Source: Litchfieldia salsa (GTDB taxonomy: Bacteria; Bacillota; Bacilli; Bacillales; Bacillaceae_L). Taken from it: DNA of 64,000 bases. Position numbers and translations under genes: made by a program. This document shows, piece by piece, positions 8,593-17,658 of this stretch (positions are counted from its first letter, which is position 1; every line of letters starts with the position of its first letter). The notes below the pieces were generated by a model. The model did not search any database, was not told the DNA's origin, and saw nothing but the letters and a program-made list of their open reading frames with translations. The stretch is from NCBI RefSeq assembly GCF_900104555.1, contig NZ_FNJU01000009.1, forward strand, positions 116,450 to 180,449, given 5' to 3'.

Positions 8593-10314
8593 TTGGTACT
8601 AATGAGAATTAGAGACATTCACAAGAGCTACGGTGATAAAACGATATTAAAAGGGATTAATTTTGATATAAAAGAAGGCGATCGTATTGGTTTTGTTGGG
8701 AACAATGGTGCCGGGAAGACGACCTTCGCGAATATTATTCATGGATCACTATCCTCAGATCAAGGGGAAATTGAAGTACTCAATCAAACACTTAAAATTG
8801 GCTATCTTCATCAATCCAGTGACTATTCTGTAAATGATTTTCTTGAGGTAGTCGATCATCAAAGTGAAAGTCAAGTGTTCCACCATACAAGTAAATTAGG
8901 CTTAGCTAAAGTGAAGTCATGGGAGAAGGACCGAATGGCCCATTTAAGCGGTGGTGAAAAGTTAAAGATATCACTTGCGAAAGTATGGGCATCAAAACCT
9001 GATCTACTCCTACTTGATGAACCAACAAACCATCTCGATTTAGTTGGACTTGAATGGCTAGTGAATGAACTGAAAGCCTTTAGAGGGGCCGTTGTGATTA
9101 TCTCGCATGACCGCTATTTTCTAGATCGCACCATTACACAAATAGCCGAATTAGAGGATGGATTAGTTAAACTATATAACGGCAATTATACAAACTATAA
9201 ACAACAGAAGGAAGCTTTCTATCAATCACAACTCCACCAATACGAGGTGCAACAGAAAAAGAAAGCCAGAATCGAAGGGCAAATTGCCAATTTAGAAAAT
9301 TGGTCTGAAAAAGCACATCGACAATCGACAAAACAGGGTTCCCCTTCTGAACGAAAACAAATGGGACTAAAAGAATACCTTCGTGCCAAAGCCAAGAAGA
9401 TGGATATTCAGGTGAAGTCGAAAAGAAAGAGATTAGAAAGTGAGCTTGAGAAAAATAAGGTAGATAAACCTAAAGAAGAGACTGAACTAAAGTTCACCTA
9501 TCAACAAAGTGCCAAAAGAGGGAAACGTATTCTTGAGGCGAAGGATTTAGAGAAACGGTTTGGAGATCGAAATTTAATTCATAAAAGTAATTTTTATATC
9601 AAGCAAGGAGAACATATTGGGATGATTGGAGAAAATGGGTGTGGGAAAACAACCCTAATTAAAATGATTCTCCGTAAAGAACACCCTACTTCCGGAATGA
9701 TTTGGATGAGCGAATCACTTAAAATCGGCTATCTTAGCCAGGATGTTACCGACTTGGATGTGACGAAAACGCCAATACAAGCGACTGGAATTACAGATAG
9801 AGAGCAAATGAGTAAAGCCCGAACGATTTTTGCAAATATAGGTCTAAAAGAAGATAAGCTAAATCAGCCCATTCAAGCATTAAGTCTTGGTGAGCGAACA
9901 CGCATTAAACTAGTGATGATGTTACTTGCGCAGGTTGATTTTCTTATTTTAGATGAACCAACAAATCACTTAGACCTCGCAAGTCGAGAAAGTCTTGAAC
10001 ATGTCATAACGGAATACGCAGGTACAGTTCTATTGGTTTCGCATGATTTGTATTTTCTAGAAAAGATTAGTAAGAAGCTGCTATCCTTCGAGAAAAGCTT
10101 CATTCATCGTAAAGAGATGTCGATGAAAGAATACCTAGAACGAAAAAATCGAATAGAAGAGAAAGTCGATCATGAAGAAGAACGATTGCTCATTCAAAAT
10201 GAAATCACCACACTTCTTGGAAAGATATCACTTTTATCAAAGGAAGATGAAACCTACAAAGAGATTGATCAGCGGTTAAATGAGCTGCTGAAACGGAAGA
10301 AGGAATTACAATAA
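8593..10314 (+). CDS. ABC-F ribosomal protection protein (Vga/Lsa/VmlR-like)
   Basis: This 573-residue soluble tandem ATPase has no membrane domain. Walker A motifs are at residues about 36-44 (GNNGAGKTT) and 346-354 (GENGCGKTT). Signatures LSGGEK and LSLGER each precede an LLDEPTNHLD or LDEPTNHLD Walker B. The interdomain linker (about residues 200-290) is highly charged, as in antibiotic-resistance ABC-F proteins that remove drugs from the peptidyl transferase centre. I choose TTG at 8593 because GAGGTGA lies five bases upstream; ATG at 8602 is the alternative. The longer open frame upstream runs through the attenuator and is not coding. Drug specificity cannot be read. Confidence 0.88.
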   Translation: MVLMRIRDIHKSYGDKTILKGINFDIKEGDRIGFVGNNGAGKTTFANIIHGSLSSDQGEIEVLNQTLKIGYLHQSSDYSVNDFLEVVDHQSESQVFHHTSKLGLAKVKSWEKDRMAHLSGGEKLKISLAKVWASKPDLLLLDEPTNHLDLVGLEWLVNELKAFRGAVVIISHDRYFLDRTITQIAELEDGLVKLYNGNYTNYKQQKEAFYQSQLHQYEVQQKKKARIEGQIANLENWSEKAHRQSTKQGSPSERKQMGLKEYLRAKAKKMDIQVKSKRKRLESELEKNKVDKPKEETELKFTYQQSAKRGKRILEAKDLEKRFGDRNLIHKSNFYIKQGEHIGMIGENGCGKTTLIKMILRKEHPTSGMIWMSESLKIGYLSQDVTDLDVTKTPIQATGITDREQMSKARTIFANIGLKEDKLNQPIQALSLGERTRIKLVMMLLAQVDFLILDEPTNHLDLASRESLEHVITEYAGTVLLVSHDLYFLEKISKKLLSFEKSFIHRKEMSMKEYLERKNRIEEKVDHEEERLLIQNEITTLLGKISLLSKEDETYKEIDQRLNELLKRKKELQ

Positions 10315-10445
10315 GTGGCGTGGAGCCTGTAATCTGTAGCTAGACGTGTAGAAAAGTTGAAACTCTCGAAAAGTCGACAGGTCATTACAATGAAGTGGAT
10401 GTGGGGCTGAGGGACAGGTTGGATGTGCCTTTACCTTTGTCCCTC

Positions 10446-10500
10446 AAATGCACTTAATAATCCGCTTGTAAATCAAAAAGCGGATTATTAAGTGCATTTT
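10446..10500. terminator. Long inverted repeat / terminator after ABC-F gene
   Basis: The arms AAATGCACTTAATAATCCGC and the matching GCGGATTATTAAGTGCATTT form a 20-bp or longer stem with a 14-base loop and a closing T run. A smaller hairpin (GAGGGACA with TGTCCCTC) directly precedes it. Confidence 0.75.
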
Positions 10501-10565
10501 CTACAAAATTAGAACCTTATGCATTTTTTCGCATAAGCCCCGTTATAAAATTTATAGGATATAAC

Positions 10566-11010
10566 TTAGGAGATATATTTATGTTCATCAGCATTCCACA
10601 TACCAAAGAATTCACTTTCATTTACAATTGCTTCAAATGGTGGTTGTAGCATATCCGTCATGATTTGAATGACAGCTTGTAACTCAATTTCGAATTTGAG
10701 TACTTTTTTACAGAAAATGGACCATCTTTGTTGAATCTGTTGATTTTCTATTTAATCATTAATAGCTAAAATTGAGTCTCTTTCGTAAGGAGTACCTCTA
10801 TTGGTGAGTGTATCATAGATTGCCTCCTGTAGTTTTCTACCATCAAAGTCAAAAGTTGTCGCTAAATAATAGATATCATAAAAATCCTTCATCCGTCCGG
10901 TTAGTTCCATCATTACAATAATTGCATCAATCTTTTCTGCTATAGTTGACTCCAATGAATAGGTTAACACTTCAGGTCGCTCAAAATCATTAAGGAGTAC
11001 GGGCAGGGTC
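10566..11010 (-). pseudogene. AbiEii/AbiGii-type nucleotidyltransferase toxin, remnant
   Basis: The minus-strand frame encodes the C-terminal part of an AbiEii-family protein. It shows the typical run YSLESTIAEKIDAI and TGRMKDFYDIYYLA, then a later RWSIFCKK segment. An in-frame TAA at 10752-10754 interrupts it; the same frame continues 61 codons further. The N-terminal half is missing: homology stops near 11010, where an IS3-like fragment begins. No AbiEi antitoxin gene is present. This is the decayed trace of a phage-defence toxin-antitoxin system, not a working gene. Confidence 0.75.
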
Positions 11011-11015
11011 CGCGG

Positions 11016-11156
11016 CTAACTTGTAAATTGGAAGAAAAGTTTAATAACGAGATTTATCTATCACATATTCTTCAACTTTTTAACGGTGATATTATTGCTT
11101 TTAACCTAGAAAAAGTTCAAGTGCTGAACAGTATGGTTGTACTGCGCAGTAAATAA
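11016..11156 (+). pseudogene. IS3-family transposase (OrfB) fragment
   Basis: A 46-codon frame reads IYLSHILQLFNGDIIAFNLE, resembling the DDE-domain region of IS3/IS150 OrfB (typically LYLSPILDLFNGEIIAYN). It begins immediately beside the broken AbiEii gene and ends at a TAA. No flanking terminal repeats were found, so the element is a dead fragment. It probably marks the event that removed the 5' half of the AbiEii gene. Confidence 0.55.
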
Positions 11157-11282
11157 CTTTGTGGTATTATTTGATTCTCCTCCATCTTGTTATATTATCT
11201 GTGAACCATTTAAATCCAGTACTTTCATTAAGTTTTACTACGGTTACTTATGTACATTCTTTCTCTAATCATTTAAAAGTAA

Positions 11283-11341
11283 AGAATCTTATTACACGGT
11301 AAGATTCTAATAAAAAAAACGGTCACTCTAAAAGTGACCGC
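11283..11341. terminator. Two adjacent hairpins
   Basis: AGAATCTTA pairs with TAAGATTCT (11283-11308), then after an A-rich run CGGTCACT pairs with AGTGACCG (about 11321-11341). Both are terminator-like. The second has a diverged relative near 14035, on the other side of the sigma factor genes. Confidence 0.55.
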
Positions 11342-11435
11342 CCACATATGGTTGTTTAATTACAAGTAGATTTGTATGTGCATAAAGAGAGCCACATGAA
11401 AATCCAGATGTTCTTCAACATAAGCACCTGTTAAT

Positions 11436-11705
11436 TTAAGTACATAACTTCACAAATGAATTTTCTAGTTTATTTAGAACAGCATTCGATTCTTTAATGT
11501 CCCTCTTGGTTTAATAATGTAGAAGGCTCTCTAGTACCGCCTTATCTTCAGGACTTTGCATAAGAGCCTTTTGCCGTTGTGTTATAAGCGATTCTCTATC
11601 TCTCCAATTATCATAAAGTGTTATTTCATTTCTAATATTTGTTACTTTTTGAGATAAATCAAAAAGGTTCTTTGTACTTAAAAAACTGCTAATTAAGCAA
11701 CTTGT
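11436..11705 (-). pseudogene. Decayed ORF of unknown family
   Basis: One minus-strand frame stays open for about 64 codons, meets a TAA at 11511-11513, and continues 24 codons before a second stop. It has no start codon and no ribosome binding site. The translated part (SQKVTNIRNEITLYDNWRDR) is charged and helical. I do not recognise it. It looks like the 3' end of a lost gene. Confidence 0.35.
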
Positions 11706-11710
11706 TTTTA

Positions 11711-13093
11711 TTATTGACGAATATCAATCCACCGTCGATTTTTTGCATTCATGTCTTCAGTGGCACCACTGTAATGGAAAGCATCGAGGAAGATAGAATC
11801 TAGTTTATCTGCATCTACAAAATAACCTAGGTTAACCTTCATCGTTTGTCCAGGTTGGATTCTGCCAATATTGTAAAAGCCTTTTCCGTTTCCGTGAGGT
11901 TCTAGATAATCAACTTCACCCGTCATAATACTATCTTCGGCGATTCCATCTTCCCCAGCATAGTTCCATGCATTTTTTTCAAATTTAAGCACTTGTAAGG
12001 ACGGATGCATATAGATTTCTTCTATTGCCTGTTTACCAATATTTTTCACTGTTGTTGTCAGGTAGACAAATTTCAGATTAACTAATTGCGACTCTACTAA
12101 TTCGTCAACAGAATCTTTACCATTTCCTACTTTATATACATCCCGTTTGTACGGTAACAATTTATTTGTTTGATCTAAGGCCTTATTTTCGCTTAGTATG
12201 TTTAGTCCCAATTCATTAAAGTTCCCTTGTTTAAAATCGTCGATTGAATCATAGACTTCAACTTTTTCTATCACATATTCAAGTTTACTTTCGCTTCCAT
12301 TCATTTCTATGGATACAGGAACCGTTTGACCTACCTTAAATAGTTGTTTGCTGTCCTTTTTCAAAGGAATAACGCGAGATTCTGTTGGTTCCTTTGCTTG
12401 ACTAAAAAGGGCTCCATCATAATCCGCTGTGTATGTTGCCTTTTCCTCCGTTGTTGGTTCAAGTGAAATGCCCTCTATGACTTTCATCATTTGTTCATCA
12501 CTTACATCAGTTCCAACATAACTTTCTAACATCATCCCCTCTTCTTCGAATAAGAGAAAGACCTGTCTATCAAACATTACATTTTTATTTCCAGTATCTT
12601 TATTCACAATCACTGCTATCCTACCATTGACCTCCTTCTCTTCGTAGTCGTTTGCATACAAAGTTTGAAAATCAGAATTTTTCCCTAATCTCCATAGAAT
12701 GAATGAAAATCCACCATTTGCGTAGTTATCTTTGAAGGAATATTTCATAGACAAACTATCGTTTGCTTCCATATTTTCTGGTAAATAGCCGACGTTCAAC
12801 TTATACCAACTGTCTCTCTTTTTGAAAATATTATTTACCACTGAAATATTCACTTCATAATTTTGTTTTTGGACAATCATATCATAGGCTTTTACTGCAC
12901 CGAAAGCGGTCGTCGGTATGCCAATCAATAAGCAGGCAGCGGCGATTAAAATTCGATTCCTTTTTCGCTTTACCTGCTGTTTTCTTGTATCAGAGTCCAA
13001 TGAAAAGTTCGATATAATCGCATTAAGCTTATCAGTCGGAACATGAATCATATCAATGTCTTCCTTGAATGATGGAATTTTGTCTGTCATCAC
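11711..13093 (-). CDS. Membrane-anchored anti-sigma factor (DUF4179/DUF4367-like)
   Basis: The 460-residue protein has a short cytoplasmic N-terminus (residues 1-47), one membrane segment at about 48-67, and a long outer region. The outer part includes the stretch YLPENMEANDSLSMKYSF seen in DUF4367-type anti-sigma proteins. Its 5' end overlaps the upstream ECF sigma gene by 41 bases, the usual arrangement for a translationally coupled sigma/anti-sigma pair. The start is GTG at 13093 or ATG at 13090 behind AAGGGGG. It should hold the sigma factor inactive until an envelope signal. The signal is unknown. Confidence 0.75.
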   Translation of the reverse strand: MMTDKIPSFKEDIDMIHVPTDKLNAIISNFSLDSDTRKQQVKRKRNRILIAAACLLIGIPTTAFGAVKAYDMIVQKQNYEVNISVVNNIFKKRDSWYKLNVGYLPENMEANDSLSMKYSFKDNYANGGFSFILWRLGKNSDFQTLYANDYEEKEVNGRIAVIVNKDTGNKNVMFDRQVFLLFEEEGMMLESYVGTDVSDEQMMKVIEGISLEPTTEEKATYTADYDGALFSQAKEPTESRVIPLKKDSKQLFKVGQTVPVSIEMNGSESKLEYVIEKVEVYDSIDDFKQGNFNELGLNILSENKALDQTNKLLPYKRDVYKVGNGKDSVDELVESQLVNLKFVYLTTTVKNIGKQAIEEIYMHPSLQVLKFEKNAWNYAGEDGIAEDSIMTGEVDYLEPHGNGKGFYNIGRIQPGQTMKVNLGYFVDADKLDSIFLDAFHYSGATEDMNAKNRRWIDIRQ

Positions 13094-13613
13094 TGTAAAC
13101 CCCCTTCATTTTCTCCTTAAGTTTGTCTAACCCGCGCCGGATATTCGTTTTCACCGTTCCCTCTGGGCATTTAAGCATCGAGGCGATCTGTTTAACCGTA
13201 TAATCTTGATAAAACCTTAACAGTAAGACCGTTTTATATTTCTCCTCAATTTCTTCCATTGCTTTAAGAAGATCTATTTGTACATCAGAATTGAAAAATG
13301 AGGTATCACTAGTGTTTTCCAACACTTCTTGATTGATTGGAACTACTCTCCTTTTCTTTCTTAATAACTCAATAGCTGAATTAATCAAAATACGAGTCAT
13401 CCATGTGGAGAAATATTCGTCGTTTTTTAGTTTTGACAGCGATGCAAAAGCTTTATAAATCGTTTCTTGAAACACTTCTAATGCATCATCTTCATTCCGC
13501 ATATACACATATGCCATCTTGTACAATTTTTCCTTCTCAATATGAATTAATGTCTGAAATGCATTTATATCCCCTTTTTTAGCTTTGGATATTAAGTTCA
13601 CCTTAGTTTCCAA
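13053..13613 (-). CDS. ECF RNA polymerase sigma factor
   Basis: The 186-residue protein has region 2 (DALEVFQETIYKAFASL, then STWMTRILINSAIELLRKKRR) and region 4 (YTVKQIASMLKCPEGTVKTN), the layout of ECF sigma factors. I choose the TTG at 13613 because AAAGGAGGT lies just upstream; a longer reading from 13673 adds 20 residues ahead of that site and is unlikely. The gene overlaps the anti-sigma gene by 41 bases. ECF sigmas often autoregulate; a GGAACC motif on the minus strand near 13712 could be part of such a promoter, but this is tentative. Confidence 0.88.
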   Translation of the reverse strand: METKVNLISKAKKGDINAFQTLIHIEKEKLYKMAYVYMRNEDDALEVFQETIYKAFASLSKLKNDEYFSTWMTRILINSAIELLRKKRRVVPINQEVLENTSDTSFFNSDVQIDLLKAMEEIEEKYKTVLLLRFYQDYTVKQIASMLKCPEGTVKTNIRRGLDKLKEKMKGVYSDDRQNSIIQGRH

Positions 13614-13699
13614 TATGGCACCTCCTTTTTCGTTTTCGTATATTAGATAAAACAGAGCCAAAAAACGATTCAAATAATACTTAACTTTATAATAAATTG

Positions 13700-13727
13700 T
13701 TCCACAATCCGGTTCCCGATTGTGGAA
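13700..13727. promoter_or_regulatory. Inverted repeat upstream of the sigma operon
   Basis: TTCCACAAT and ATTGTGGAA are perfect 9-bp arms around a 10-base spacer, about 90 bases upstream of the sigma start. The spacer contains GGAACC on the minus strand. It could be an operator or the ECF promoter region. Confidence 0.45.
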
Positions 13728-13867
13728 TAGCCCGTTAATAACCCTTATAGTAAATCACCGTTTATCCAATATAAACTAAACAGAAAAAAGTAAAAACTTG
13801 AAGTTTATCTTTCAAAGGTTTGGTAATTAAAAAGTGCTATAAAACAGCAGTATCTTTCATGGATGTA

Positions 13868-13935
13868 AAAAGAGCCAAAATATACAAGTAGTTTAAAATT
13901 TAAAAAACCTGCATATTTTAGACTCTTTATTTTTA
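13868..13935. terminator. Long imperfect hairpin
   Basis: AAGAGCCAAAATATACA and TGCATATTTTAGACTCTT form an imperfect stem with T runs on either side. It lies in the 640-base gap between the sigma factor and the next coding remnant, where no gene is visible. The rest of the gap holds a sequence near 14008-14100 that resembles 11145-11390 in degenerate form. Confidence 0.5.
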
Positions 13936-14217
13936 TTCCTTATAGAGTTAAAACAGGTTAGTTTAAGTATTCCCTTTCTCCAAGACACCCAAAAATGAAG
14001 ATATTTGTTGCGCAGTAATAGTCAACTACGAAGAAAGACCACCCTATAAGAGTGATCGCCTCACATGATTATTTAAGTACAAGTATCCTTGTACTACGGA
14101 GCAGAAGACTTTTTTATATTGATCTTCTTCACACTAGTTACAGATTGTTTAAGATTGAACAGTCAAATGTATCCGAAGTGACTGCCTTCTTAAGATAATG
14201 CCCCTCTCACTTAAATA

Positions 14218-14243
14218 TAAAAATCGGTACCTAATACCGATTT
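14218..14243. terminator. Hairpin terminator
   Basis: AAATCGGTA and TACCGATTT enclose a 5-base loop with A/T tracts on both sides. Confidence 0.7.
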
Positions 14244-14257
14244 TCCTTCGCTCTTTC

Positions 14258-14487
14258 TTATGAGTAATTCAGAGGCTCATGATGGAATCTTTCCTTAATT
14301 CGTATGATAACTTCATCAATCAAATCATAATTAAATTCAGTTTCCTGTATGAAATCTAGAATTTCATTCAAAGCCCATTCTTTCCCTATTAGAAGAGCCC
14401 AATTTATGATATTTTCTACAGCCTCTTCATAATTTAAAGTTTCCTCATAGATATGTTCCAGTGCTTTCGAGAAGATGGAGTTAATGG
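14258..14487 (-). pseudogene. Small ORF without a start codon, probable gene remnant
   Basis: A 75-codon minus-strand frame encodes an acidic, helical sequence (LEHIYEETLNYEEAVENI, later EILDFIQETEFNYDLIDEV) and ends cleanly at TAA before a terminator. The codon pattern looks real, but there is no ATG, GTG or TTG near a ribosome binding site before the upstream stop. It looks like the 3' part of a truncated gene. Family not recognised. Confidence 0.4.
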
Positions 14488-14530
14488 ATAAAGTACCTTA
14501 CACTTGTTTCTACACACCAACAAAAATGAT

Positions 14531-14547
14531 GCACGAGAACCGTCCCC
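14531..14547. repeat. Palindromic repeat family 1, single arm
   Basis: A single arm GCACGAGAACCGTCCCC, followed by GTGCACC, lies 14 bases past the flippase stop codon. Confidence 0.65.
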
Positions 14548-14560
14548 GTGCACCATTAGT

Positions 14561-16021
14561 TTAGAAACTCAACTTTATTTTAAACAACTTAATAGCAGTG
14601 AAAATTAATACAAGATAAAGTAAAATATAGATAGATGAGTTGATAATAAGACTAAGTATAGTTAACTTCATTTCTATGTTAATCATTGTTATTATAAAAT
14701 AATTAAACATTCCAACTACTGAAACAATGGTGACTACTTTCCAATCAAAGCACCACTTTATGTTCTTTCTAGAATCTATATATACTAATAATGCATATGA
14801 AAGAAAGGCTAGAAAAGATGCCCAGGTAGCACCTTTATATCCAAACATGATGATAAAGACATAATTTAAAACGACATTTAATACACATGCAATGATAACA
14901 AAATTCATCATTTTTCTAGTCTGCTTCTTAATTTCTAACCCTTTATGTCCGATCATCGCTAAATTCCATATAAAGAATCCACAAGTTATGATTGGAATAA
15001 TATCACTTCCGTCTATATATGATTTTCCTAGTAGAAGCAACGAAATATCCTTTGCATAAATAATTACCAACACAATGATAGGAAACCCAGAAATAATAAA
15101 AAGGTTGGTAAATTTATTCATCAATAACTCAATACGGCTTGTATCAATATCATCTCGATCAGATTCCTTCATAAAAATAGGATGCATCACTTTTGTTAAT
15201 GGTGCAAATAAGAGACCGAATGCTGAAGTAACAACAGCAAAATTCGCAGAATAAATACCTACCTCCCGTGAACTATTTAACCAACCAATCATATATCGAT
15301 CTGATATGTTAATGATTGTTAAAGCAAAAAACCACCCTAGCATAGGGAGTCCATATTCTAGCATACTTTTAAAAAAAGGAACGGAAGAGTTTTTTTGTGT
15401 AATCTTTTTTCTCCTTCTCTGATTAAAGAGTTCTGGTAAAACAAATATTGCAATAGATAAGGTTGTTCCCAATAGAAGCATCGTTATAATATTGCGATCA
15501 AAATATAAGATCGTGATTACAATAAAAATAAATTTTAAGATGTTCGAAACAGAAATATGAAAACTATACTTATTCACTTCCATGCTGGATTGTTGTAATG
15601 TCTGGTTAATTAAAAATACACTTTGAAATGCAATAAGAATAATAATGACTACGATAATTTCGTATGGCAATAATTCAGGCGCAACCAACCATAATAATGA
15701 AATAATGAGTACAATTCCAAATGAAAGACCCAAAACAAATAAAATAAACTTATCTATATAATAATTAAATTCATCTAGAGTTTGCATGGCTTCGTATTTA
15801 GGTCGATAGTAAAAGATCGATTGAATCAACCATTGTGTGATCAAAGTAGTGATTAAACTCACTGTCGTAACAAATAAAACATAGGATCCATAATGGTCAA
15901 TAGAAAGATATCTTGTTAATAAAATGATAATCCCAAAACTCACCAATGCAGGAATGATTTGCGAGGGAAAATAAGCTATTAACTGTTTTAAAAAAACATT
16001 AAATTTAATCATTAGAAACAT
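14561..16021 (-). CDS. Polysaccharide flippase (Wzx/MATE-like)
   Basis: The 486-residue polytopic protein has a dozen or more hydrophobic segments, and its N-terminal block (IIPALVSFGIIILLTRYLS) resembles oligosaccharide flippases of the MVF/RfbX group. It should move lipid-linked repeat units across the membrane. It lies about 95 bases after a family 2 glycosyltransferase gene. It is more than 11 kb from the main EPS cluster, which has its own flippase at 27892-29310. Start ATG at 16021; an ATG three codons later is possible. Confidence 0.8.
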   Translation of the reverse strand: MFLMIKFNVFLKQLIAYFPSQIIPALVSFGIIILLTRYLSIDHYGSYVLFVTTVSLITTLITQWLIQSIFYYRPKYEAMQTLDEFNYYIDKFILFVLGLSFGIVLIISLLWLVAPELLPYEIIVVIIILIAFQSVFLINQTLQQSSMEVNKYSFHISVSNILKFIFIVITILYFDRNIITMLLLGTTLSIAIFVLPELFNQRRRKKITQKNSSVPFFKSMLEYGLPMLGWFFALTIINISDRYMIGWLNSSREVGIYSANFAVVTSAFGLLFAPLTKVMHPIFMKESDRDDIDTSRIELLMNKFTNLFIISGFPIIVLVIIYAKDISLLLLGKSYIDGSDIIPIITCGFFIWNLAMIGHKGLEIKKQTRKMMNFVIIACVLNVVLNYVFIIMFGYKGATWASFLAFLSYALLVYIDSRKNIKWCFDWKVVTIVSVVGMFNYFIITMINIEMKLTILSLIINSSIYILLYLVLIFTAIKLFKIKLSF

Positions 16022-16115
16022 CCAATCTTAGTGAGATCAATATAAGAACGATCATAATTAAATACTAGTAAAGAGCGTTTTCATAGTAGAGTTTTTACCA
16101 ATTTAACATTCCTAT

Positions 16116-17036
16116 TTAATAGTATTTTCTTAAATTTAAAAAATCGTAAACTCCTCTAATCGAAGCTATAAAATTCATAATCTCCCCTTTAATTAGAAAT
16201 CTACCCGTCCTTCTAACACTTAAATAATTGTAATATAAAATTTTTCTCTGATAGTCCTGTTTAGGTATGTTTTTGTATAAATACAATCTAATGTTTCTTG
16301 ATAAATAATAGGCTTTAAAGGGAGAATCCTTTTTACTTGTACCAGAATGTACGTGATAAACAATAGAATCTTTAACTAAAACACTACTATAACCAAGTCT
16401 TTTTAACCTAAGAGCTAAATCAACATCTTCATAATAAGCAAAGAAATTTTGATCAAAATAATGATTGTTCTCCTTAGTTGCTATCAATGCTGATTTAGGG
16501 TAAGCTGCCGCTCCAGCACATACTCCATCAATTTCTATATCATTTTTTAGTTTGCTAATATTCTCCTTATAAAACATTTGGTTTGCAAGAAAGTCTTCAT
16601 TGAATTTTATCCCAACTGCGTCAATTTCACTTCTATCGTAGAAATTGATCATTAACAATTGGTATATATATTCATTATTACTCTTATTGATTGTTTCACT
16701 TAGATGATACAAACAATCTTCATCCAGCTCTGTATCATTATTAAGTGTAATGATATATCTACTATCGTCTTTCATTGCTTCTTCAATACCAACATTATTT
16801 GCACTTGCAAATCCTACATTTTCCTTTAAATATATGACTTTAATTTGTAATCTTTCGCTATACGTATTAACAATTTCAATGGAGCGATCAACTGAACCGT
16901 TGTCTACGAAATATAGAATAAAATCTTTGTAGCTTTGCTTGGTTAGACTCAATAAAAATGAGTTTAAATATTTTTCACCATTCCAGTTAACAACAACTAT
17001 AGAGTACACATCTTTATCCTCCAAATATCCTATCAT
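16116..17036 (-). CDS. Glycosyltransferase family 2
   Basis: The 306-residue GT-A fold enzyme has IVVVNWNGEKYL at residues 13-24, FVDNGSVD at 43-50 and the metal-site region NNDTELDED near residue 100. The C-terminal half resembles rhamnosyl-type transferases with YYEDVDLALRLKRLGY. It should add a sugar to an undecaprenyl-linked oligosaccharide. It is paired with the flippase downstream. Donor and acceptor are unknown. Confidence 0.85.
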   Translation of the reverse strand: MIGYLEDKDVYSIVVVNWNGEKYLNSFLLSLTKQSYKDFILYFVDNGSVDRSIEIVNTYSERLQIKVIYLKENVGFASANNVGIEEAMKDDSRYIITLNNDTELDEDCLYHLSETINKSNNEYIYQLLMINFYDRSEIDAVGIKFNEDFLANQMFYKENISKLKNDIEIDGVCAGAAAYPKSALIATKENNHYFDQNFFAYYEDVDLALRLKRLGYSSVLVKDSIVYHVHSGTSKKDSPFKAYYLSRNIRLYLYKNIPKQDYQRKILYYNYLSVRRTGRFLIKGEIMNFIASIRGVYDFLNLRKYY

Positions 17037-17039
17037 CCT

Positions 17040-17180
17040 TTAATAAAGGTTATAAGGCATAGGAACTCTAGTTTTAAATTTAGTCCTTTTGGTAAAACCA
17101 TTGCTAACAAAATTTACGTATTTTTCTTGGTGACAACCATTTACATCAATACGATCAACACTTGCTAAGAGCCTCGCCAT
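17040..17180 (-). other. Short ORF remnant beside the glycosyltransferase
   Basis: A 46-codon frame runs from ATG at 17180 to TAA, ending a few bases before the glycosyltransferase gene. It has no ribosome binding site, and its translation (KYVNFVSNGFTKRTKFKTR) matches nothing I recognise. It is most likely the 3' end of a lost polysaccharide gene. Confidence 0.25.
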
Positions 17181-17207
17181 TAATAATATCGATTGTTTTA
17201 AAATTTA

Positions 17208-17414
17208 GGCTGTTTTCGTATAGATTGTTGCTTGTAAATCCGCAGTCTGAATACACTCCGCGTCCGGCGGGTGACCAGTGAGCCTCCTCGTCGCAAATGC
17301 TCCTGTGGGGTCTCACTTTGGCCACTGGTCCCGCAGGAGTCTACGTGTATTCAGCCTGCTTTTAACTAGCACTTCAAATGGATGTCTAAAACAACAATCT
17401 TTGAGAAAGTAGCC
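17208..17414. mobile_element. MITE-like element, copy B
   Basis: This is the best-preserved copy, 207 bp. It starts GGCTGTTTTCGTATAGATTG and ends CAATCTTTGAGAAAGTAGCC, imperfect inverted termini. The core palindrome includes GCTCCTGTGGGGTCTCAC and GTCCCGCAGGAGTCTACG. The flanks AAAATTTA and AAAATCTT agree at six of eight bases. No coding capacity. Confidence 0.7.
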
Positions 17415-17658
17415 AAAATCTTTAACTTTATTATTACCGTCTATTTGTTTCATATCGTCCACTAAGATGGTCAGGTGTGGGATGTGATTCCTCCTTCAAC
17501 CCGCCATTTTCGTCATGGTATACGATTTATTTATGTCCTTTGCACCGTCCTCAAGAATATGAAGATATGACAATCACATCTCCCTCTTATTAATTTTTTC
17601 AATATAATGTTAGAAATAACACATATATCCTCATATGGTTTTTTCTTCCAATAGAGTG

